Shown: positions 34,387 to 47,010 of the stretch, piece after piece | How positions within the stretch are numbered: the first letter of the stretch is position 1 | Layout: every line of letters starts with the position of its first letter | Source of the DNA: Atherinomorus stipes | Taxonomy: Eukaryota; Chordata; Actinopteri; Atheriniformes; Atherinidae | DNA: 64,000 nucleotides | Direction of reading: 5' to 3' | NCBI GenBank assembly: GCA_023101725.1 | Contig: JALJCO010003968.1 | Coordinates: 62,001 to 126,000 of the forward strand | Program-made: the position numbers and the translations under genes | The notes under the pieces: generated by a model | The model's database searches: none | Seen by the model: only the letters and a program-made list of their open reading frames with translations | What the model was told of the DNA's origin: nothing

Positions 34387-36654
34387 ATATTAAACATTGT
34401 TCTTAGCTACATTTAAGTAACTTTAGAGACCACACATCCAATCATGCATATTTTCAGTCAACCCCTCCCCAGATAGTTGCCTCTGCCCTTGTTGTACAGT
34501 ACCAACATGCCAGCCACTTGCCACTAAAACCACCAAAGTAATTACTGTGTTTACCAAAATCATGAAGTAGGGTGCAAGGCTGAGCGAGGCAAGGGTCACA
34601 AATGCATGAGGCAAAATTTATTCCTTGACATGGTGAGCTCAGCAGGCATTTGACAAAACAAGAGGTACTTTACAGTATACAGAAGATTTACAAATCACTC
34701 TAAGTTTCCTCTTCCTGAGGGCTTTACAATTACTTGAACAGCAACACGTTACTCAATAACTTGACAAGCTTAACTCTCTGCATTCCTACTGCAAAGGGTA
34801 ACCCGACGGTCAGCTTGGCAGACTGCTTCTAAAGAAACGCAGCTCTAAAATTAACTGCATATAATCTATATTTATAGTATAGGCATAGGAAATGAAAAAT
34901 GGTCCACTCTGGAAACTAGCAGAAGGGGCAACATTACAACATTTAGCTAATATCAAATCTACATTCATTGCCAAAGTACATATTCTTGGCAAAGAAATCA
35001 ATAGACAATATCTGCATTGTAATAACATGGACATTCATGAAAAACAAGCTATATCATGTTGCAGATTTATGGTAGTCTGAATGCATGGAGGGTTTGGAAC
35101 AGCCGAGGGAGTATGGCAAAGATAGCTAGCTGGCAAACCACCATCTCAACTTCTACAATTTCAGAGAAAGAATTTATAAAAATCTAATGCAAACATACCT
35201 TTTTTGCTGTGTTGCAGCACTAAGACCACTCTGCCATCTGCAACCACTGTCTTTTAAAGATCATGAAGTCAAGTGTTTCTGCATCCCTGTAAAGTACAAG
35301 TCTGGACAACTAAATTAAAATTAAAGAAAAAAAAATGCAGACGCTCAATAAAAGTCTGAAATTTTCTTTGCCAGCAAGGTGAGGGCCTATCCACTCTGCA
35401 TCTGGAGTGGAGGTGCTAAAATTTCCTTTTCTCACAATGTGACAGTCCCAGGCGCCTGTACATCAGGTTTGATGCTGAAAAACTAAATCTGGTTTGAACC
35501 AGTAGATGTTTTGTGCCAAATTTGGCCCCCCAAAGATCACTTTTTCTTTCTTTTTTTTTTTTCTTCTCAAAATTAAGAAAAAAGTCCATTTAACAATGTC
35601 ATAGGTGGTTATTATGATAACAAATCCATAAAATGTTAATCATGGCTCAAAAACCATCCTCAAGGATGTATTAACCCTTGCTACAGGAAACTTGACACAG
35701 AGTTTTTCTTTGTAACCAGTGTGTTCTATCAAAATGAGCCCATCTAGACCCAGAAAATGGAACATCAATCAGATAAGAGAAAATCATCCAGAATCCACTG
35801 CAGTGCAAACGCTTGTGTAGTAAAAGCCTGCTCTTCATCTCTGCACATGACAAGTTCAGGTGTTTGTGAGGAACCTACAGTTTGCATCACTGAACACCAT
35901 AATGGAGACTGACAGAAAATGTGGGGTAAATAAGAGGGATTATCTGAGAGGAGATTATGAACTGCACTCATATTCATATAAGGGTAGGGAAATAATGTGT
36001 GACTGACTGACATTATGGCACATATTTCAGTCTTACATAAAAGATTTAGTGGATTTTCTAATACTTTTTTCTGCTTTGCAGGTGTGAATTTGAATAAAAG
36101 GTGAGATGTGGTGTGATCATCGGCACTCAAAACAGGTACTTATGTCTCAGATCTTTATGTTGTGGTAGTTTTTGAATGTTTTTGTTATGTGCATACATGT
36201 GAGCATTAGTGCCCTTTTTAAGTCCCACTCAGCTGGTCGATTAAGCAGTGATTTTTCTCTAGCGGACAAGAGTGGGACATTTCTGAGACATACTGAATCA
36301 GACAGGGTGGACCACTGAGGTTTTCAAGGCATTGCCTTGCTATGTTTTATTTATATCTTAAAGATGATTCACTCTGACATTTGCTGATGCTCTCTGTCTC
36401 AAGCAAATCTCTTGGCAACACAAAAATGTGTGTCCAGGGTTCACCTGGTAAATATTTAAGGGGTTCCCTGTCAGCATTTACCATTTCCTCGATAGAGTCT
36501 CAGGCCTAAATTGTAAGAAATTTAGCCATTGCAACACATTTAATGCTGGAGTTTCCTGCAAAACAAACTACAACAAATACTTTAATTGTAAACTATGCAC
36601 CAGAAACAAGCCTAAATCATATATGATATCTGGTAGGTGTGACTCACCACATTC
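34387..36654. other. Non-coding, nothing recognised
   Basis: No coding or element signature could be supported. Homopolymer T/A runs at about 35545-35582. Short open frames only. Confidence 0.45.
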
Positions 36655-37412
36655 ACACAAGAGTTTTAATTCCCCTTTTATTCCAAATAAAAGTCAATTC
36701 CACTTTATGAAGATTAAAAAAGACCATGTAAAACCTCTTATTCCGAATAAAACTTAATTCTGAACTTAGTAGTTGATCTATTTCCTTCAGAATAAAATAA
36801 TTACTCTGTCATGTAAACCTTTAATTCCACTCTAAGATAATTCTGGTCGTTCTGTGCATGCTCCTTCCCTTGTCCTGTTGTAATGGCAGACGAGCCAGCT
36901 GGTGGAAATGAAGTAGTACCTATGTTAGTGTCGAACCACGACTACAAAACTACAATCAAAATGAAATTGAAAATCTGTATTGTGGTTTTCCATATGGGCT
37001 ATATGCACATGCTGGACAAACTGATTGATCCAGGTGTGTCTTACCAGTTACTGAGGTCAGGCACACCTGGATTAATCAGTTTGTCCAGTCATGAAAGAAG
37101 GAAGCAAAGGTGCTGTCTGAAGTTTAGGAAGTTGTGAAGTTGTGCATCTAGCCCATTATTGCTTAAACAAAAAGTCGCAGGAACCAGGGCTTGCTTACTT
37201 CCAGGTAAACATAAAGGGACGAAAATAAATCACATCGGCACCATGTCCACTCAATACCCTTCCTAACCCCCCAATCTAAATCGCAACCAAATGAATGTGC
37301 TTTAACTTGGAATTATTATTTACATGTAAATAGAAAGGAGAATAATTTTAATGTAGAATTATTTAATTTTGAACAATTAATTCTGAATGAAAAACCATCA
37401 TGTAACCGGGGC
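36655..37412. mobile_element. AT-rich MITE with repeated ATTC-GAATAAA motifs, split
   Basis: Both halves carry repeated ATTC(C/T)GAATAAA(A)-type motifs and CATGTAAA strings (left: 36675-36825; right: 37320-37410), in opposite orientation overall, which suggests a palindromic DNA element. A foldback MITE (36994-37156) interrupts it. Boundaries and superfamily are approximate. A frame of 84 codons crossing both is chimeric and not a gene. Confidence 0.45.
36994..37156. mobile_element. Foldback MITE, copy 1 (internally deleted)
   Basis: ATGGGCTATATGCAC on the left and GTGCATCTAGCCCAT on the right are near-perfect complements. The core CTGGACAAACTGATT(G/A)ATC is complementary to GATTAATCAGTTTGTCCAG. 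The left arm has lost about 45 bases relative to copies at 43191 and 61277. Confidence 0.8.
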
Positions 37413-37904
37413 CCCTGTTCTGGTAACCATACAACATTACATGGAAATGTTTCATTCCATGACAGCTTGTTTAACCAAGATGTGATAATGAGGCAGCTAT
37501 AGTTTAGTAAGATTTACAGGATCATGATCAAGACTAAGTTAACCTCACCAGATTCCTGAGTATGGGGTTGTAGCCTAGGCCCCAGTGCTTTGTACCAATA
37601 AGCAGAATTTACTGCCTGCCATGAATGGGGTTCAGGTGCAGTGTCAATGATCAGTAGCAGCGGAAAGAGAAGTGCAGTGAGTACTTCAATCCCTAAAAGA
37701 ATCGTTTTCACTGAAAGAAAATATGTTTTTGTTTTGATAACTGTTTTGATAACAGTTTTATTTTACAAACTGTAAAATCTGATGATAAGTACAGTAGTTA
37801 ATCCAGTTTCCCACCAAGTATTCTTTGAAAGTGCCTGCCATATTCTATACATATTCTAACAACAACCTCATATATGGTGCCAGTTACTTGTACAGTACCT
37901 GTAT
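37413..37904. other. Spacer, nothing recognised
   Basis: A short tandem of GTTTTGATAAC(T/A) occurs at about 37731-37755. No gene. Confidence 0.45.
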
Positions 37905-38202
37905 TTTTTGTTAGGTGGTAGAGCAGGTTGGTCCAATAACCAGAAGGTTGGCAGTTCAATTCCTGCTTCATCCTTGTCAATCTGCTGTCTTTGGGCAAGA
38001 CACTTTACCTCAATGTGTACTGTATGCATTGCTTGTGTAAGAATGTGGCATAGTGTTATTTGAGCAGTTTCCATTTCTGTCGGTCTGCCCCAGGTTAGCT
38101 ACTGCTTCACATGTAGCTTACAACCATCGGTAAATAAATAATGGACATAATGTATCGCACTCGGAATGCCTTGAAAAGTGCTATATTAATTCAATCCCTT
38201 AT
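37905..38202 (+). mobile_element. tRNA-derived SINE
   Basis: The head is tRNA-like: A-box-like TAGGTGGTAGAGCAGG at 37912-37927 and B-box-like AGTTCAATTCC at 37953-37963, with tRNA-like spacing. The body (CTTTGGGCAAGACACTTTAC, then TGCCCCAGGTTAGCTACTGC) and the end GAAAAGTGCTATATTAATTC match a fish SINE type I know, where the end reads AAAGCGCTATATAA. The B box deviates from GGTTCGANTCC, so transcription is doubtful. No clear target duplication. Confidence 0.75.
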
Positions 38203-38699
38203 TAGAGTCCATTTGGCCTTGGACTGCAAAAAAATCTGAAAATCCTTCAGAATGCAAGTGTCAAAACAGTTTCATGGTCCTAAAGCTAACGTAAGTAATG
38301 CAACCGAATTGTAGCTGCATAAGTATGGAGCATAGATATACACATCTACTGTATATCTATAAGCTTGGAGAATTTAGATGGATTTGTTTTGTGTGTAGGT
38401 TTCCCTGAGATAAATGGAGGAGGCAGGCATGGGTAGCTGCTTTCTGGAGGGGAGACTATGCGCCAAAAGGCTGTTCAGTCATCTGCAGCTGTCATTTTAA
38501 AGGACTGGACCGTCAACTTGTCTAAAAGAAGGAGCGATACCATCAATTTTTAATTTTCTGACCATCTTTGCAAAGTTTTTTTTTTTTTTTTTAGTTTTTT
38601 CAATTTCTTTTTTTAAACTCATTCCTTTATTTTATTTTATTTTTTTGCTGTATCAATATTATCAATTTATTCACTGTGACTGTTTTTGGTGTGTTGGTT
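38203..38699. other. Spacer with T-runs
   Basis: T-rich runs at 38577-38650. No gene or clear element. Confidence 0.4.
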
Positions 38700-38790
38700 C
38701 TTAATGTTTTTTAATTGTTCCCTTGTACTGTACAGTGTCCTTGGGTGTTCTGAAAGGCGCTATTTAAATAAAATGAATTATTATTATTAT
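38700..38790 (+). mobile_element. Retroelement 3' end fragment
   Basis: TGTACAGTGTCCTTGGGTGT followed by CTGAAAGGCGCTATTTAAAT and an ATT-repeat tail is a common 3' end of truncated non-LTR elements in fish. No 5' boundary could be set, so the start is approximate. Confidence 0.5.
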
Positions 38791-40073
38791 ATTCTTTTAT
38801 TTTATTTGACATTATCAGTTTTTCCCATCAGCATCATCATTATTTTTTTTCTGTATACTGAAGTATTCCTGCCTCTGTTGATTGTCGTGAGTAAACATGG
38901 CTTTCCTGGGTCAAGAGGGTGCTGTGTTGGTGTGTATGATTTGCAGCAGTAGTTGGCAACTGGAGCAGCCAGTAGTGCCTGGCCCAACAGATTATCAACA
39001 GCTTTTTTAAAAAATCGACTGATTTTTGTTTGGATGATTTCAGTCTCATTTTGTATGGACATCAAGATGTTTGCAGAGCTTTGTTTTAAATTAACAGCGT
39101 GGCCTCTTTTAAGGTCTAGCTACAGCAGGAGAGAGAGCACATCAGCTGGGCTGACTCTAGAGACGTCCCGATCAGGTTTTTTTTGCCCCCAATCCCGAGG
39201 TCAGAGTCATTAGATTTTGAGGATTGGACAATACAGGGTCCCGATCCGATACTAAAAAAAAAAATTGAAGAGAAAAAGACAGATACAGTGTTTCCCTACA
39301 GCATGCTGTAGCCGTGGTGATACCACTGGTCAAAGATGGGGGGTATTTCTATTTTGTATTTATTGTGGATCCCCATTAGCTACAGCAAGATTCTGTTACT
39401 ATTCTTCCTGGGGTCCATACAAAGATTTATATAAAACATAAAAGAAAATTACACTTCAGAAATTAGAAAATCTGAAATATGCATAAAAAAAGAATTAAAT
39501 AATAATAATAAAAAAACATTTTCCAAGACTAAGCGGATGCCAAAGTGCCATTTAAGTATCGATACCTGAGCTAATTAATATCTAACTAGATACAAATTTT
39601 TAGAAATGATTAGTATCTGAGAATCATTTTTTTGACAACACTAGAAGGAAAACACTCTTCTTTGACTGCCTATAACTCTGCACTGACAACAGATATGAAA
39701 ATAACATTTATTCAAATTATAGATGAGACAATATATCTGAGACTTAGGTCTTTCATCTGGAACACATTTTTATTGTACATGATGTATTACAGTAACTCTA
39801 AGAAATACAAGAGTAACAGTGTGACAACAAACCGTGTTTCCTCTATAAATGAAAAAATGTGTTTGCTTAGTTAAAAAAAAACAAAAAACTAATTTGGCCT
39901 CAGATCAAACTCAGCTGCTGACCCCTGGTTTACAGTGTTGCCAACTTTGTGACTTATCATAGATTTAGTGAAATTTTCAGACAGTTGTGAAAGAGCATTT
40001 TGTTAACTCTTCTCAATGAGAAGTCCCCCCCGATTGTATTGAAAATAGAATTGAGTATTGAGCAACATCCTAG
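38791..40073. other. Non-coding with decayed repeat ends
   Basis: TAGAGACGTCCCGATCAGG at 39158 and CAGTGTTTCCCTACAGC near 39287 resemble single hAT ends without partners. A segment at about 39346-39422 (GTGGATCCCCATTAGCT, then CTTCCTGGGGTCC) is a dispersed fish repeat. No gene. Confidence 0.4.
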
Positions 40074-40416
40074 TAGAGATGCACCGATCAGGATTTGGGG
40101 GGCTGATCACCGATCACCAAAAGCAATATCTGCCGATCCCGATATTGCTGATCACCGATTACAGCATTGAAATTATGTTATCAAAAAAGGTAACAAATCA
40201 ACACAGATATAAATGTACATAATATTATTTATCAACAAAGAAAGTGTAGATTAGTAACAAAAAGAAATTAATAACATTTTCATGTAAAGTTTACTGCAAA
40301 TAGATATTTTAAAACAGATGATATTAAAAAAAAGAAAGAAAGAAAGAAATGACTGCACCAGAATCAGTCAATATCGGAGCCAATGTCCGATCTGGGTGTT
40401 GGATCAGTGCATCTCT
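40074..40416. mobile_element. hAT-like MITE, 0.34 kb
   Basis: Left end TAGAGATGCACCGATCAGG; the complement of the right end reads AGAGATGCACTGATCCAA. Repeated GATCACCGAT / GCCGATCCCGAT and ATATCGG motifs lie inside. I could not find a matching 8-bp duplication, so the superfamily is by end similarity only. Confidence 0.65.
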
Positions 40417-42209
40417 TGTAATTATTGATAGAATTGCTGCGAAATGGCTTTCCTCACAAGCTTATCACGAGTGTTTGCAGATATTTGTGCATTTGTTACG
40501 GGGTGGCAGAGAAACCACAGCTGATAACTTAATTTGTTAGCATGCTGGTCACAATTACAAGACTGATAACCTTTCATGGTTTTCCAAACTGTTGCCTGAT
40601 TTGTGATATGCCTGAGTATAATTGCTATAATGAATGAAGATGCAAAATGAATAATGATTAGCTGCATGTTATCTCAAAAGCTGTTTGGAACTTTTCTTGT
40701 AAATCACAGATAAAATATAAATAGTTCAGATAGTTTAAGAAAAATAAACACATCATTAAAATTTAAATATGGATTACCATGGCAACAGTCAAAGCTTTGA
40801 GGCATGTGGGCCAACACTATGCAAGTACTTTTTTTTTTTTTTTTTCAAATCCAAAAAAAGGAGGAGTTGATGATTTGAATCTCTCCCTGCATATCTGGCT
40901 TTCTACTTTATTGGGCTTCTTTGCTCTCTCAGAATCTTCAGTGTCTTTGTTGTGTAAATCGAAAAAATATAGTTTTGAATTTACCTTCAGTCTACTGCTT
41001 CAGAAGGTAATGAGCCCAGGACCTTACACTGATACACACAAACACGCAGAGGCTTGCAAAATATTTGCCTAGCGACAGGTTCAGTGTTCGTGTGTGCACT
41101 GAAGAACACATAAGCTGTTAACCTGAGAGACGGAATAAATGAAGAAGCAGTGTTGCGAGAAGCGAGGCCTGTACCACAGCGCGGATGTTGGAGAGTAACA
41201 AGTGGAGACAAACTTGATAGGGTTCATATGTTTTTTGTTTTTTTTCCCTGGGTTGTCTGTTATTTTGAGTTTAAGCTGATATGCTGCTGAGATGAGGATT
41301 GCAATCACAGCTAAGGCCTCACAAACTGCTTCTGTTTAATTGTTTCAAATGAAGGACTAATAAATGTCTGAAATATCAAATTAAAGATTTTGAAAGTACT
41401 ATTTGTTCTAAAGCCTCTTAGCCAAAGATGCTGACTCCATCTTCATCTGATGATTAATCACATTTTGTGTTTCAGAGCAGTTCCTGGCTCTTCATGGGAT
41501 TTCTGTTGGAATAGATGAGGAAGTCAGAGAGGGAGGGGTGCTTTCTGAGACAATCCAATTCAGTGCTCTTACAGCTTTACAGTAACGTTAATATAATTGC
41601 CCTCCAAAAGCCCTGAATACATCTCTCTGACATAACAGTGATCAGAAAACATTTTCCGCTGCTTCACTTCCCTTAATGGATGTTGAAAACAGCAGCACGT
41701 TTTTCTATGACTGCTTTTTTTTTTTTTTCTTGTACTCATTTTCAATTTCATTCAGATGTTTGCAGTGGACACAAACAGCAATTGACAGAGGCTGTGCTAT
41801 CTGACAGCCTGCCCTTTTTCCGCTTTGTGCGTGCGAGTCTCTGTGTGTTTGTGTGTCTTGCATCCTAAATTGACTTGCAGCCCTACTGGAGGTTGGTTTA
41901 AATAAGTTCAGGGAACATGAAAGCCATGCAGTGTGTGTTTGCTGATTACATACCACGGTGAAATGACTTGGAATGCTGTTTTTGTGTAAACAAATAAGAA
42001 CTTTGCTTAAAGCTTTAAATTGTTACACTTAAATGTAGTTTATGTGCAGAAGCTGAACTGGTTTACTTTCCTTAGAAAGTTTATCTCCGTGTTAGATTAC
42101 GAGATCCAGAGGCTGTTTGACCTTTTGTCCACCTAATGCTGTTGTCTCAGGAGATTTTAAAAACATTTCTTTAGGTAGACAAGATTTCCATTTTCTAATT
42201 TTTCCTTAT
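40417..42209. other. Non-coding, nothing recognised
   Basis: Long T-runs at 40828-40845 and 41716-41730. No domain or element boundary seen. Confidence 0.45.
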
Positions 42210-42216
42210 TAAAAGC

Positions 42217-42616
42217 TGCACAGTGGCGTGGTGGTTAGCACCGCAGCCTCACAGTAAGAAGGTCACTGGTTCGATTCCCGGCTGGGGAGGGGGGTTTGAA
42301 CAATTCCAACTGTGGCCTTCCTGTGTGGAGTTTGCATGTTCTCCCCGTGTATGCGTGGGTTCTCTCCAGGTACTCCGGCTTCCTCCCACAGTCCAAAGAC
42401 ATGCATGTTAGGTTAATTGATCACTCTAAATTGCCCCTAGGTATGAATGTGAGCGTGCATGGTTGTCTGTCTCTCTGTGTTGGCCCTGCGACAGACTGGC
42501 GACCTGTCCAGGGTGTACCCCGCCTCTCGCCTGTTAATAGCTGGGATAGGCTCCAGCAACCCCCGCGACCCTGAACTGGATAAGCGGTACAGAAAATGAC
42601 TGACTGACTGACTGAC
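42217..42616 (+). mobile_element. SINE with tRNA-like head and TGAC tail
   Basis: The head includes GTGGTTAGCACCGC (A-box-like) and a perfect B box GGTTCGATTCC at 42268-42278. The body carries the well-known fish repeat text (GGAGTTTGCATGTTCTCCCC, then GCTTCCTCCCACAGTCCAAA and GGGATAGGCTCCAGC), ending GATAAGCGGTACAG and a (TGAC)n tail. A 7-bp duplication TAAAAGC flanks it (42210-42216 and 42617-42623). Near full length and little decayed. Confidence 0.85.
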
Positions 42617-42623
42617 TAAAAGC

Positions 42624-43190
42624 ATTTTTCAAATTGAAATACACATGCATGTAAAAATAGAAAAAATTACAAACTGGTTGAGTTTGCCATGCATTTCTAT
42701 TTAACATACTCATCAAAGCAGAGTGAAGTGGCCTGGAGAAAAAAAAACTGCAGAGTTTAATGATACAGTGAAGACTGTAAAGAGTTTTTAAAACCCTGCA
42801 GACATATACAGAAAAACTGTTGGGCTTGAATATTTATTTTTGGTTTACAGGCATTATGATCACGCAATGTTAACATTTTTATCTTGACCTTACTGAATGA
42901 ACTCTGCACTAATTTGAATTCATTTCAATAGAAACTATTTGACTGATATTTTGGCATCTATTTACTACTACAACTACTGTCATTTAGCAGAAACATTTTT
43001 CCAAAACAACTTCCATCTAAGAGAGCTCTGGACTGGTAGGATGCCGAAAAGCAGCTTAATTATTTCTCAGACGTGTGTTTAATAGATTTTGTTGTAGCGT
43101 AATTCCATTTCTAAATTAACTTAATTTAATGAACTTCAGTTTAATTTATGTTGTACCAGTTCAGAACAAAAAAAAAGCAATTTTAATGCA
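42624..43190. other. Spacer, nothing recognised
   Basis: AT-rich, no gene or repeat boundary. Confidence 0.45.
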
Positions 43191-43391
43191 ATGGGCTCTT
43201 TGCACAACTCCACTACTTCCTGAACTTATTTCCTGTCTTTCGTTACTAGACGATCTGATTAATCCAGGTGTGCCTGACCTCAGTAAGTGGCCAGACACGC
43301 CTGGAATAATCAGTCCGTCCAGTGACGATAGAGAGGAAACAAAGAAGCTGGCTAAAGTTCAGGAAGTAGTGGAGTCGTGCATAGAGCCCAT
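43191..43391. mobile_element. Foldback MITE, copy 2
   Basis: Left ATGGGCTCTTTGCACAACTC and right end, complemented, ATGGGCTCTATGCACGACTC. The arms stay complementary almost to the centre, so nearly the whole 200 bp is one hairpin. Same family as 36994-37156 and 61277-61493. Confidence 0.85.
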
Positions 43392-46309
43392 TTACAGAGA
43401 AAACAAACCAGTTCAAATCCAGCTGGAAATTTAATGACCTGCAGTTGGTTTCAATGCACCAAGGGCAGGCATAGAATCCCTCGTGTGACCCTGACTCTGA
43501 CTGAGGCGCCGTCATTATTGCTTCCTTTCTCAGGAGTGAAGCTATCAATTCTTTTTGCATCATTGAGGAGAGCTTAACTCAGAACGCTGCTGAAAGGTGG
43601 ATGCTCGCAGCAGTATTGTGACTCTCTCTCCTCTTTCTGTCTAGTAAAAAAGCGAGGTGACAGCTATCGCATAAAGTCAGCAAACTACCTCTCCTTGTAC
43701 AGGTCAGACAAGCCTGGCCATGTATGAACTCCTAAGTCAAAAGCTTGAACGTCAGTAGTTTTTCTTGGCCTGAAAGAAATCAATCGCATCTTACAAGCAG
43801 CTTTGCTGTCATTTTTTTAAAGTCTCACTAGTCTGATGTGTTTGTTTTTGCAACTGAAACTTTGCTCATTTCATTGTGCTTGCAGAGGATTCATGTCACT
43901 CACCTGCAGCGAACTTTGTTTTGTGAATAATTTGGGGGGGGGGGAGATCAGATGGTACATTCAAGATCTCAGAAAACTTAGTCAATTATGCTGTATCAAA
44001 CAGACTTCTTTTTTTAGGTTAAATGAATAATGTAAAATGAGAAGTGCTCGAGTTTCTGTATATATGACACTGAAAGGAAGCAGGAGCACATGCAGGCATT
44101 TTTCAACATGATGGAAAGATTGTGAAAGGAAAGGGAAATGTCTAATCCTTACAATGATATCCTTTTCCTGCTCTTGACTCAGTATTTAATTTTAACCAGA
44201 CAGATTTAGTTCCTAAACCTCTGGTGAGTCGTGACTCTTAACAACAGTTGTGGACTCTAATGCATTAGTAGTTTTCAAGGCTATTTAATTGAAATCACCG
44301 ACTTTATCCACCAGAACGGCTGAAAAGCCGTTCTGGGTGAGAGCAGAACATCTTCAAGAAACTTAAACCAACCAAGATGACTTGGATCCCTAAGCCCAAC
44401 TTAAATGTTTTGTTAATAGTGAGTAAAAATAACATGTATTTCTAGGCCAACTCCGTCCATTCTAATTTGAATATCTTCAGTACACACTTTTTCTTTGCAG
44501 TCGGTCAGCGTACTTTTGTAAATGCTTGCTGTACACAGGTAGTGTCTGACAAAAGGGGAAAGCAACCATTTTTGCTCTTTATATCGGAGGTTTATTTAAG
44601 AAACAGATGAACTTGATCTGCTTGATTATTTTTACAGCAGTTAAGAAACAGCTTGTAGCAACCACACAATTGCAGTGCTTTCGTCACATTTTCTGCGTTA
44701 AAAGCAAACTCAGATACAATTTTCAATAACTGTTTGCAAACAGCAATCAGACTTGGCCTCTTCACTCTAAAGAACAAGTGAGTAAGGTGAAAGAAAAAGC
44801 TATGTTTACGAAGTAAAAATAAAAAGACACACAACAGCCAGCTGTTGAACAAAGCACTAAAATGGATAAATAAAACATCTACAGATTGTTTCACATTGGT
44901 TACCTTCTAAAGGAACAAATAGACACGTACACATTTACACACACATCCGCATTATTCTGTGGGAAGGTGTGTCAACTATTGATTTTGTACAAAAGTGCCT
45001 GTTTTGCAAAGAGAGTCTGTGTATACAACATAGACATCCACACAAAAAGAGAGCAGAGAGGTGGGAGGAGAGGCTGATTTGAACTGATTGCTATGTTTTA
45101 ATAGACCCTGCACCTGCATCTCTCATTGGCTGGTGTCTGCGCATTCGCTGCCCAAAAGCTGCAGCCTGGTAATGTCCACAGACGACACACAAGAAACGGC
45201 AAATATGCAGGCAAACGGCCTTTGCAGAGAAAGTCAATACTGTACATTTCTTTTTGAAGATATTTGTAGGGAGAACTTATGTATGAGCTCATATGTTGGT
45301 TTTCAAGAACATTCAAACAGATCCACTCAAGAACTTGTTACGAGAAGGGAGCTGTTCATCAAAAGAAGATTTTATGTCCATGGAGAAATGGCATGTTCAG
45401 GAAAAAGGAAGTTGTTTTTGCTAAAGACGAATTTATGACTTTTTATCATCTGAAATCAGTGTCCTCGATCCACTTTTGCCCTATACAGTTTTTTTTTTTT
45501 TTTTTCATAATAGTGCAGTTGGAGTTCCTGGAAATTGGTCCACTCCACCTTCTTCCACTTTGTTCTTTGTCAAGTCACTTCTGTCTGATTGCCTACATGA
45601 AAACCATGTATAAATGTCTGACATTATGTATTATTCATCATGCGCATGCATGCATATCCACATGTACAGATGTCAGATGTACACTAACACTTAGAAATCG
45701 GCAAGAAATTTAGCATGGAAATGAACCTGCAGCTGCCTCTGTGTGTTAGCAGGTGGAAATGACAATGGATGGGGTGTATGCCTCTGAAAGACACATTTTT
45801 ATGGTACAAAGATGGCTCGACTAGTCTAGAGAGAAGATATGAAAGCTAAGGAAAATGAACTGAACTCAGTTCAGTTGGAGTTTCAATTTGATTGGAATTT
45901 GTTTCGTATTCTTGAGACATACTGAAGGATAATTGCTTATTTACTTGCAGAGCACAGAGGTCAAGGGCATAGTCAGCAAAAGGAGGGCTTGCAGCTTTTA
46001 CTTTCTCTCCCATCATCTTGTATTTGTTCTAAGTTTTTTTTTTTTTTATCTTTGTGCCATCTCAGTCTTATCTCCACACAGCATCTATGTCCTTTATCTC
46101 CTGCATCTTATCTTCACCGCCAGACACGAGGAGCGATGTTCCAAATGACAGCAGTGAAGGGAAAACAAGATTAACAGAATTTGGTTGAGGGTGATGGAGA
46201 AATAGTTTCCTTTTCATATTTTTTTTTTGCATTATCCATTTAATATTTGTTTCCTATTTTATCAGTCACTTTGTTTTTTTCCCTCTTTTTTTGACATAAT
46301 GCAAATTAC
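43392..46309. other. Non-coding, nothing recognised
   Basis: Apart from a perfect 11-bp hairpin at 44311-44336 and a T-run at 45489-45505, nothing could be supported. Open frames of up to about 144 codons (45279-45713) lack motifs. Confidence 0.45.
44311..44336. repeat. Hairpin with GAAA tetraloop
   Basis: CCAGAACGGCT, loop GAAA, AGCCGTTCTGG: an 11-bp perfect stem closed by a GNRA-type loop. It is more GC-rich than its flanks and lies outside any recognised element. Confidence 0.8.
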
Positions 46310-46829
46310 TAGGGATGTCCAATATTACCAGCCTACTGATATTATCAGCCAATATTGGCATCAAAATGTGATAATGGAAAATGTTGGTATCATTTTTTTT
46401 TAGACCGATACTTTTACTAATGAAATCTCATGAGATCTTGTTAGCATCGGTCCACTAGGTAGAAAAGTCCCTGTTATTCTGGAAGAACTTCATATCCCAG
46501 CATTCCTTTCACAGTCAGACTGATTTGCTTTGAAGCTGCTTATAACATGTCTGGTTTTAAGTTATTGGTTTAGTTACTAAGTTGTCAGAAACATTATAAT
46601 TAGCCACATGTTGGCTAATACCTGTTGTATCTGATATATGGCAGCCAGATGTCCAAAATAAACTCCTCTGGCTGAGTTAAGGCTATTTTGGGATTTTTGT
46701 TCCTGGAGGAAAATATAGATGTATTTCTCAAAATATGATAGATACATCCTCACCATTATCTGCAGATATACTTTACTGGATATTGGAAATTAAGAGTTGG
46801 ACAATATTGGATATCGGTTAAAAAAAAAA
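46310..46829. mobile_element. Decayed hAT-like element
   Basis: Left end TAGGGATGTCCAATATTACC. The right side has GTTGGACAATATTGGATATC near 46796, which shares the GGACAATATT complement of the left end but is not terminal. No duplication visible. Repeated ATATTGG/CCAATAT motifs inside support a self-complementary DNA element. Confidence 0.45.
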
Positions 46830-46929
46830 AGGAAAAAAAAGCCACTAATGAAATTAAATATACTTGGTGCATAATCAGAAAAAAATTCTTCAGCCCCAAC
46901 TTCAGTGTTTGAAATTAATTTTAACGAAA

Positions 46930-47010
46930 TGAAATAGCAAAATACTTTATTAAACCCAGATGGAAATTCAATTTTGTAGTAGGTTTTTTTTTGTTTTTTA
47001 ACACAACAAT
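46930..47010 (-). mobile_element. LINE 3'-tail fragment (antisense)
   Basis: On the minus strand it reads an A-rich run, then CTACAAAATTGAATTTCCAT and TAATAAAGTATTTTGC, matching the LINE tail at 2197-2230 and the copy at 21572-21692. Confidence 0.6.

Noticed and set aside
36883..37137. 84-codon frame starting MADEPAGG
   Set aside because: It starts in one MITE and ends in another (the foldback copy at 36994), so it is a chimera of two transposons.
38953..39213. 86-codon frame near 39 kb as an exon
   Set aside because: No splice context or domain; the right part enters a hAT-like end at 39158.
42217..42290. Functional tRNA gene at the B box GGTTCGATTCC
   Set aside because: The head does not fold into a full cloverleaf and is continuous with a known SINE body and TGAC tail.
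45279..45713. 144-codon plus-strand frame
   Set aside because: Contains a poly-F run from a T-tract, no recognised domain, and no start or splice context that stands out.
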